A stretch of 9,367 nucleotides of DNA from CAKZYD01 sp039026755. Its GTDB lineage: Bacteria > Pseudomonadota > Alphaproteobacteria > Sphingomonadales > CAKZYD01. The stretch covers positions 1-9,367 of the forward strand of contig JBCCLR010000153.1 in the NCBI GenBank assembly GCA_039026755.1. The letters are read 5' to 3'. The notes below the pieces were generated by a model. The model was given only the letters and a program-made list of their open reading frames with translations, did no database searches and was not told the origin of the DNA. Within the stretch, counting starts at the first letter, position 1. Every line of letters begins with the position of its first letter. Position numbers and translations under genes: made by a program. Below are positions 5,944 through 9,367 of this stretch, piece by piece.

Positions 5944-7374
5944 CTACGCCGTTTCTAACAGCGACGCTTTAGCATGCACAGCGACGAGATCACCTACCAG
6001 CAGATCAAACAATTGTGCCTTCTCCTGCGCGGAGCGCGCGCGCAAGATGGCACTGGGGTGATAGCTGATGCTGACCTCCGGCCCCATTTTTAGGCGTGTG
6101 GTTTCAAGCCGCGCTTTGCTGATGGGGGTATTGCGGCGCAGCAGCGCATATTGCGCCGTCGCGCCGAGCGCTAAAATGACATCTGGTTTTACAAGTTTAA
6201 GCTCCTGCCCAAGCCACCAGCGGCAGGCGTCGACTTCATAGCGATTGGGCCGCTTATGCAGCCGGCGTTTGCCGCGCATTTCATATTTAAAGTGCTTGAC
6301 CGCGTTGGTGAGATAGATGCCTTGCCGGTCAATACCCGCTTCGGCAAGCGCATCACCGAGCACCTGACCCGCCGGCCCTACAAATGGCAAACCCGCCAAA
6401 TCTTCTTGATCGCCCGGCTGTTCGCCCACCAGCATGATCTTCGCTCGGGATGGCCCCACGCCAGCGACTGCCTGAGTGGCGCCTTGGCAGAGCTGGCACT
6501 GGCTGCATTTGGCTAATTGCGCTTTAACCTCCGCGAGGTCGGCCGCCGGCTTTAGCGGCTGAACCACCGGCGCAGGCGCAGCTGGAGGCGCGAAATGCGG
6601 CGCGTGCTGGATCATGTCTTTCACGCGCGCGCCGCTGGAACGCGTGAGGCTCTCAATCAGCTCCGCTTCAGGCAGGTTTTTCCAATATTTCTTTGGCATC
6701 TCCGCTTGCATGGCTTTCAGCTTGACGCGGGCTGGGTTAAAGATATGCGCATAATATGTGCGCCAATAGTCTTCCAGCGCATCCTCCTGCGGTACGTCGG
6801 ATTTGGCTGCACCTTTGCCAAAGCGCAGCTGCTTTCCATCCCAATGGGCGGAGCGCTCTGGCGTGACAATAGACCATTGCATGCCGGTAAAGCGGCGCAC
6901 AAAGAACGGCGCGGAATACTCTAGCGAGTGATGCGTTGGCTCAAACCAAGCAATGTAACGCTCGAGATCGGCATCCTCTGTTTCAACTTTGCGAAACCGC
7001 ACAAAGGCCGTCATTTTGTGTTTGTCCCGCGCCACTTCTTTGGCAAGGACGTTCATGCGATGGACCTGCGCATCTGCACGGTCTTTGAGGAGAAGGGGTT
7101 TGTGTTGAAGCCGGTCGGCCAAGTCATAGAGCAACGTAAACCGGCCGGCATCGCTATGGCATAGTGCGCGCTCCGCCAGCGCCATAAAGTCCTTTGGCAC
7201 ACGAATATCGCGCTGTTTTTTATGCTTTCTTTCACGCCCAGCAAATAAGTCACCAGGCTCGTCACCCACCACAAAACGCACATTGCGCACGGCAAGGCCG
7301 GCTTCAAGCGCAGTGCGTGCGCCTGATCGCCACGCTTTAAAATCTGCTTGATGAGAAAGCCGAATGGTATGCAT
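5944..7374 (-). CDS. DUF4130-UdgX fusion: uracil-DNA-binding, Fe-S UDG-superfamily protein
   Basis: A 476-residue two-domain protein. Residues 1 to about 265 match the DUF4130 domain, known from proteins annotated as probable DNA metabolism proteins; visible marks are HRMNVLAKEVARDKHKM, FEPTHHSLEYSAPFF and PEDALEDYW-like QEDALEDYWRTYY. After a Pro/Ala linker (262-275), residues 280-476 are a UdgX-type uracil-DNA glycosylase superfamily domain. Motif 1 is GEQPGDQEDLAGLPFVGPAG (317-336). The UdgX insert is KRRLH, with His373 matching the His that in characterised UdgX forms a covalent bond to DNA at the former uracil site. Motif 2 is SYHPSAILRA (His439). Likely Fe-S ligands include Cys290, Cys293 and Cys384; Cys296 is extra. 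The KRRIH of the prototype reads KRRLH here. The ATG overlaps the stop of the radical SAM gene by one base (TAATG), so the two are probably coupled and work together. The natural role of this pair is not established. Confidence 0.93.
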   Translation of the reverse strand: MHTIRLSHQADFKAWRSGARTALEAGLAVRNVRFVVGDEPGDLFAGRERKHKKQRDIRVPKDFMALAERALCHSDAGRFTLLYDLADRLQHKPLLLKDRADAQVHRMNVLAKEVARDKHKMTAFVRFRKVETEDADLERYIAWFEPTHHSLEYSAPFFVRRFTGMQWSIVTPERSAHWDGKQLRFGKGAAKSDVPQEDALEDYWRTYYAHIFNPARVKLKAMQAEMPKKYWKNLPEAELIESLTRSSGARVKDMIQHAPHFAPPAAPAPVVQPLKPAADLAEVKAQLAKCSQCQLCQGATQAVAGVGPSRAKIMLVGEQPGDQEDLAGLPFVGPAGQVLGDALAEAGIDRQGIYLTNAVKHFKYEMRGKRRLHKRPNRYEVDACRWWLGQELKLVKPDVILALGATAQYALLRRNTPISKARLETTRLKMGPEVSISYHPSAILRARSAQEKAQLFDLLVGDLVAVHAKASLLETA

Positions 7375-8615
7375 TACGCCGCAGCGAACAGATCAAGCTG
7401 TTTTGGTTTGGGCGCCAATGACGCGCGCAAATGCGCGCTGTCTAGGCTGCCGCCCGGCTGCCAGCCGCGCGCGACAATAAATGGCCGCACTTTTTTAACG
7501 GACGCAGTGAGCCGGGCCAGATCATCAAGCGTAAGCGTGCGATACCGCCGCGCCGATAAAATCCGGCCGACGGCTTTGGTGCCCAGCCCAGGCACGCGCA
7601 GCAGCATCTCCTTATCCGCGCGGTTGATATCGACTGGGAACTGCGCGCGGTGCTTGAGCGCCCAAGCAAGCTTTGGGTCGATATCCAAATCCAACATGCC
7701 GTCATCGGTGGCGTCTTTCACATCCGCCAAATCAAAGCCATAAAAGCGCAGCAGCCAATCGGCTTGATACAGCCGATGCTCGCGCACCAGCGGCGGCTGT
7801 TTCAGTGGCAGATGGGCACTGGCGTCAGGGATCGGCGAGAAGGCGGAGTAATAGACCCTGCGCAAGCGGTAGCCGGTGTAAAGCTGACTGGACGTGGTCA
7901 AAATATCGCTGTCGCTGGAGGTATCCGCGCCAATAATCATCTGCGTGCTTTGCCCGCCCGGCGCAAACACAGGTGCTTTTTTGCTCTTACGCCGTTCTTC
8001 TTTAAATTCATCGATTTTGAGCCGCATATTGCCCATCGCCTGGCGGATGCGCGGCGCGTTTTTCTCCGGCGCCAAGGCTTCCAGGCTGCTCTGGCGCGGC
8101 AGCTCAATATTGATGGACAGCCGGTCGGCATATTTACCCGCCTCGCGCAGCAAATCCGGGTCCGCATCGGGGATGGTTTTGAGGTGAATATAGCCCGCAA
8201 ACTTATGCTCTTGCCGCAGCGTGCGCGCCACGGCCACCAGCTGCTCCATGGTGTAGTCGGAATCTTTGATGATCCCGGAGGACAAGAATAGCCCTTCAAT
8301 ATAGTTGCGTTTATAAAAATCGAGCGTGAGCTGCACCACTTCCGCCACCGTAAAACGCGCGCGGCGCACATTGGAGGACTTGCGGTTAATGCAATAGGCG
8401 CAATCAAACATGCAGTAGTTGGTCAGCAGGATTTTCAAAAGCGAAATACAGCGCCCATCAGGCGCATAGCTATGGCAAATGCCCATGCCCTCGGTCGAAC
8501 CGATCCCACCCGATTTCAGCGAGTTTTTCTTCGACGAGCCAGACGACGCGCAAGACGCATCATATTTGGCCGCATCAGCCAAAACCCCAAGCTTTTCGCG
8601 CAAATCCATCCGCAT
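7374..8615 (-). CDS. Putative DNA modification/repair radical SAM protein with HhH and clamp-binding tail
   Basis: A 413-residue protein of the radical SAM family annotated as putative DNA modification/repair protein and typically encoded beside a DUF4130-UdgX protein, as here. The radical SAM 4Fe-4S motif is Cys68-x3-Cys72-x2-Cys75 (NYCMFDCAYC). Additional cysteines at 21, 47 and 56 precede it. The barrel continues with LFLSSGIIKDSDYTMEQL (109-126) and GYIHLKTIPDADP. A C-terminal helix-hairpin-helix region (about 328-370, VPGLGTKAVGRILSARR) suggests non-specific DNA binding. The tail ends PKQLDLFAAA; QLDLF (406-410) matches the consensus for binding the DNA polymerase III beta clamp. ATG 8615 is preceded by AGGGG nine bases upstream; a second in-frame ATG lies at 8609. 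The reaction is unknown; by family, it should cleave S-adenosylmethionine to start radical chemistry, probably on DNA. Confidence 0.93.
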   Translation of the reverse strand: MRMDLREKLGVLADAAKYDASCASSGSSKKNSLKSGGIGSTEGMGICHSYAPDGRCISLLKILLTNYCMFDCAYCINRKSSNVRRARFTVAEVVQLTLDFYKRNYIEGLFLSSGIIKDSDYTMEQLVAVARTLRQEHKFAGYIHLKTIPDADPDLLREAGKYADRLSINIELPRQSSLEALAPEKNAPRIRQAMGNMRLKIDEFKEERRKSKKAPVFAPGGQSTQMIIGADTSSDSDILTTSSQLYTGYRLRRVYYSAFSPIPDASAHLPLKQPPLVREHRLYQADWLLRFYGFDLADVKDATDDGMLDLDIDPKLAWALKHRAQFPVDINRADKEMLLRVPGLGTKAVGRILSARRYRTLTLDDLARLTASVKKVRPFIVARGWQPGGSLDSAHLRASLAPKPKQLDLFAAA

Positions 8616-8650
8616 GATACAGCACCCCTAATACACATAAGTTCTAATTT

Positions 8651-8665
8651 GTTCTTATTATGTTT
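8651..8665 (-). promoter_or_regulatory. Candidate LexA (SOS) box over the -10 of the radical SAM promoter
   Basis: The plus strand reads GTTCTTATTATGTTT, that is GTTC-N7-GTTT. The alphaproteobacterial LexA box is GTTC-N7-GTTC, so this has one mismatch. It covers the predicted -10 hexamer, where a repressor would block transcription. A further GTTC at 8641-8644 is ten rather than eleven bases from the GTTC at 8651, so that pair has the wrong spacing for a canonical box. The match is seen; LexA binding is inferred. Confidence 0.45.
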
Positions 8666-8685
8666 TTGTGCGAGAACAGAGTCAA
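8657..8685 (-). promoter_or_regulatory. Sigma-70-type promoter for the radical SAM-UdgX operon
   Basis: On the minus strand, -35 TTGACT (8685-8680) and -10 CATAAT (8662-8657) are separated by exactly 17 bases, each hexamer one base from consensus. Transcription would begin near 8650, giving a leader of about 35 bases to ATG 8615. GACTC, a GANTC site methylated by CcrM in many alphaproteobacteria, overlaps the -35 element (8683-8679). Confidence 0.6.
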
Positions 8686-8716
8686 ACAAAAGGCGAGCGG
8701 AGAGGCGCAATGTCGC

Positions 8717-8758
8717 AAAAAAAAGGTCGCATGCTCGCCTGTGAGGTGACCCAAGCGC
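8717..8758 (-). terminator. Possible weak transcription terminator after pspF
   Basis: On the minus strand, just after the pspF stop, a GC-rich stretch with short self-complementary parts (GGTC/GACC, CCT/AGG) runs into eight T residues (8724-8717). The stem is poor and not tightly joined to the T run, so this is tentative. If it does not terminate, pspF transcripts would read into the radical SAM operon. Confidence 0.3.
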
Positions 8759-8761
8759 CAC

Positions 8762-9367
8762 CTAGATTAACCCATATTTCTTAGCCAAGTGGCGAAACTG
8801 CGCATAATCAAGTCCGGCATAGCGGGCAGCCGCTTTTTGGTTATGTTTGGCAGCGGCTAACGCGGCCGTCAGAAGGGCGATTTCTTGGTTATTGACCAGT
8901 GCTTTGAAATCGAAAGGACCATTTACGGCAGATGACGGCGGTTGCGGCGCCGCCTCTGACCGTGGCTCGGCTGTTTCACTGGGCTTCAAACGATAGGGCG
9001 AAGCAAACGGGTCGATGATCAGCTGGTCAATTGCCCCTGCGTCTTCCGGCCAACGGTAAAGCGCGCGCTCGATGACGTTTTTAAGTTCTCGGACGTTGCC
9101 AGGCCAGCCGTGCTCTTTCAGCTGCTTTTCAATACGCGGCGAAAAGCCTGGAAAGTCGCGACCCAATTCAACCGCCATGCCTCGACCAAAATGCTCAGCA
9201 AGCAGCAGGATATCACCCTGCCGGGCGCGCAGCGGCGGCAGGGTGAGGACTTCAAAGCTGAGCCGGTCGAGCAGGTCCGCGCGAAACCGGCCCGCGGCGA
9301 CTTCGCTGGGCAAATCGACATTTGTCGCGCCAATGAGCCTGACATTCACTTGCCGAACTTGATTAGA
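8762..9367 (-). CDS. pspF: PspF, sigma-54 activator of the phage-shock operon, N-terminus cut off
   Basis: The C-terminal 201 residues of a sigma-54-dependent AAA+ activator; the frame runs through the right edge, so the Walker motifs and the GAFTGA loop are out of view. The visible part begins at VNVRLIGATNVDLP, followed by FRADLLDRLSFEVLTLPPLR with the conserved arginines of the ATPase interface, then WPGNVRELKNVIERALYR. The features that mark PspF rather than a general NtrC-type regulator are IDPFASP after the ATPase domain and the ending AAKHNQKAAARYAGLDYAQF, a Fis-type helix-turn-helix. There is no sign of a receiver domain in the visible part, and PspF normally has none at its N-terminus. 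PspF drives psp genes under membrane stress and is held inactive by PspA. In many bacteria pspA is divergent from pspF, so pspABC may lie to the right of this window. Confidence 0.88.
   Translation of the reverse strand, partial: SNQVRQVNVRLIGATNVDLPSEVAAGRFRADLLDRLSFEVLTLPPLRARQGDILLLAEHFGRGMAVELGRDFPGFSPRIEKQLKEHGWPGNVRELKNVIERALYRWPEDAGAIDQLIIDPFASPYRLKPSETAEPRSEAAPQPPSSAVNGPFDFKALVNNQEIALLTAALAAAKHNQKAAARYAGLDYAQFRHLAKKYGLI

Noticed and set aside
7650..8291. Long plus-strand open frame of 213 codons opposite the radical SAM gene
   Set aside because: It is antisense to a strongly recognisable radical SAM protein, has no recognisable domain, and is explained by GC-rich codon bias on the other strand.
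8641..8654. GTTC-N6-GTTC as a canonical LexA box
   Set aside because: The spacing is one base short of the alphaproteobacterial N7 rule; the N7 pair at 8651-8665 is the better candidate.

Overview
The window looks like chromosomal DNA of an alphaproteobacterium. The best marker is a ChvG/ChvI-type two-component pair at the left end. The N-terminus, H box and following segment of the kinase read like the alphaproteobacterial ChvG/ExoS family. The J-domain protein with an N-terminal Cys/His cluster is also of a type I associate with this class. The DNA is moderately GC-rich and densely coded, with short intergenic gaps. I cannot name a genus. I see no tRNA, rRNA, CRISPR array, insertion sequence or other sign of a mobile element.

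Layout from left to right. (1) 1-2065, minus strand: chvI (response regulator), then chvG (membrane sensor kinase, cut by the left window edge). (2) 2066-2248: divergent intergenic region with the chvI ribosome binding site and a dyad. (3) 2249-4199, plus strand: a J-domain protein, then a sodium-coupled NSS/LeuT-family transporter. (4) 4210-8615, minus strand: six genes in one direction. In transcription order these are a radical SAM protein of the putative DNA modification/repair type, a DUF4130-UdgX fusion, a small two-helix membrane protein with a TTG start, SufE, and two hotdog-fold PaaI-like thioesterases. (5) 8616-8761: intergenic region with a good sigma-70-type promoter for the radical SAM gene. 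Its -10 element is covered by a near-match to the alphaproteobacterial LexA box. (6) 8762-9367, minus strand: the C-terminal two thirds of PspF, the sigma-54 activator of the phage-shock response, cut by the right window edge.

The most interesting part is the radical SAM/UdgX operon. The stop of the first gene and the start of the second share one base (TAATG), so the two are probably translationally coupled. Both encode iron-sulfur proteins predicted to act on DNA. The radical SAM protein has a helix-hairpin-helix DNA-binding motif and ends in QLDLF, which fits the bacterial sliding-clamp-binding consensus. The UdgX domain keeps the His that in characterised UdgX forms a covalent link to uracil-derived abasic DNA, but in a KRRLH rather than a KRRIH context. 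The promoter suggests SOS control. Together these suggest a damage-induced, clamp-tethered DNA repair or modification module whose chemistry is unknown. SufE, which helps Fe-S cluster assembly, lies downstream on the same strand and could be connected, but this is only inference.

The rest is ordinary housekeeping or stress biology: envelope and acid sensing (ChvG/ChvI), chaperone recruitment, amino-acid-type transport, acyl-CoA hydrolysis, Fe-S assembly and envelope-stress control (PspF).
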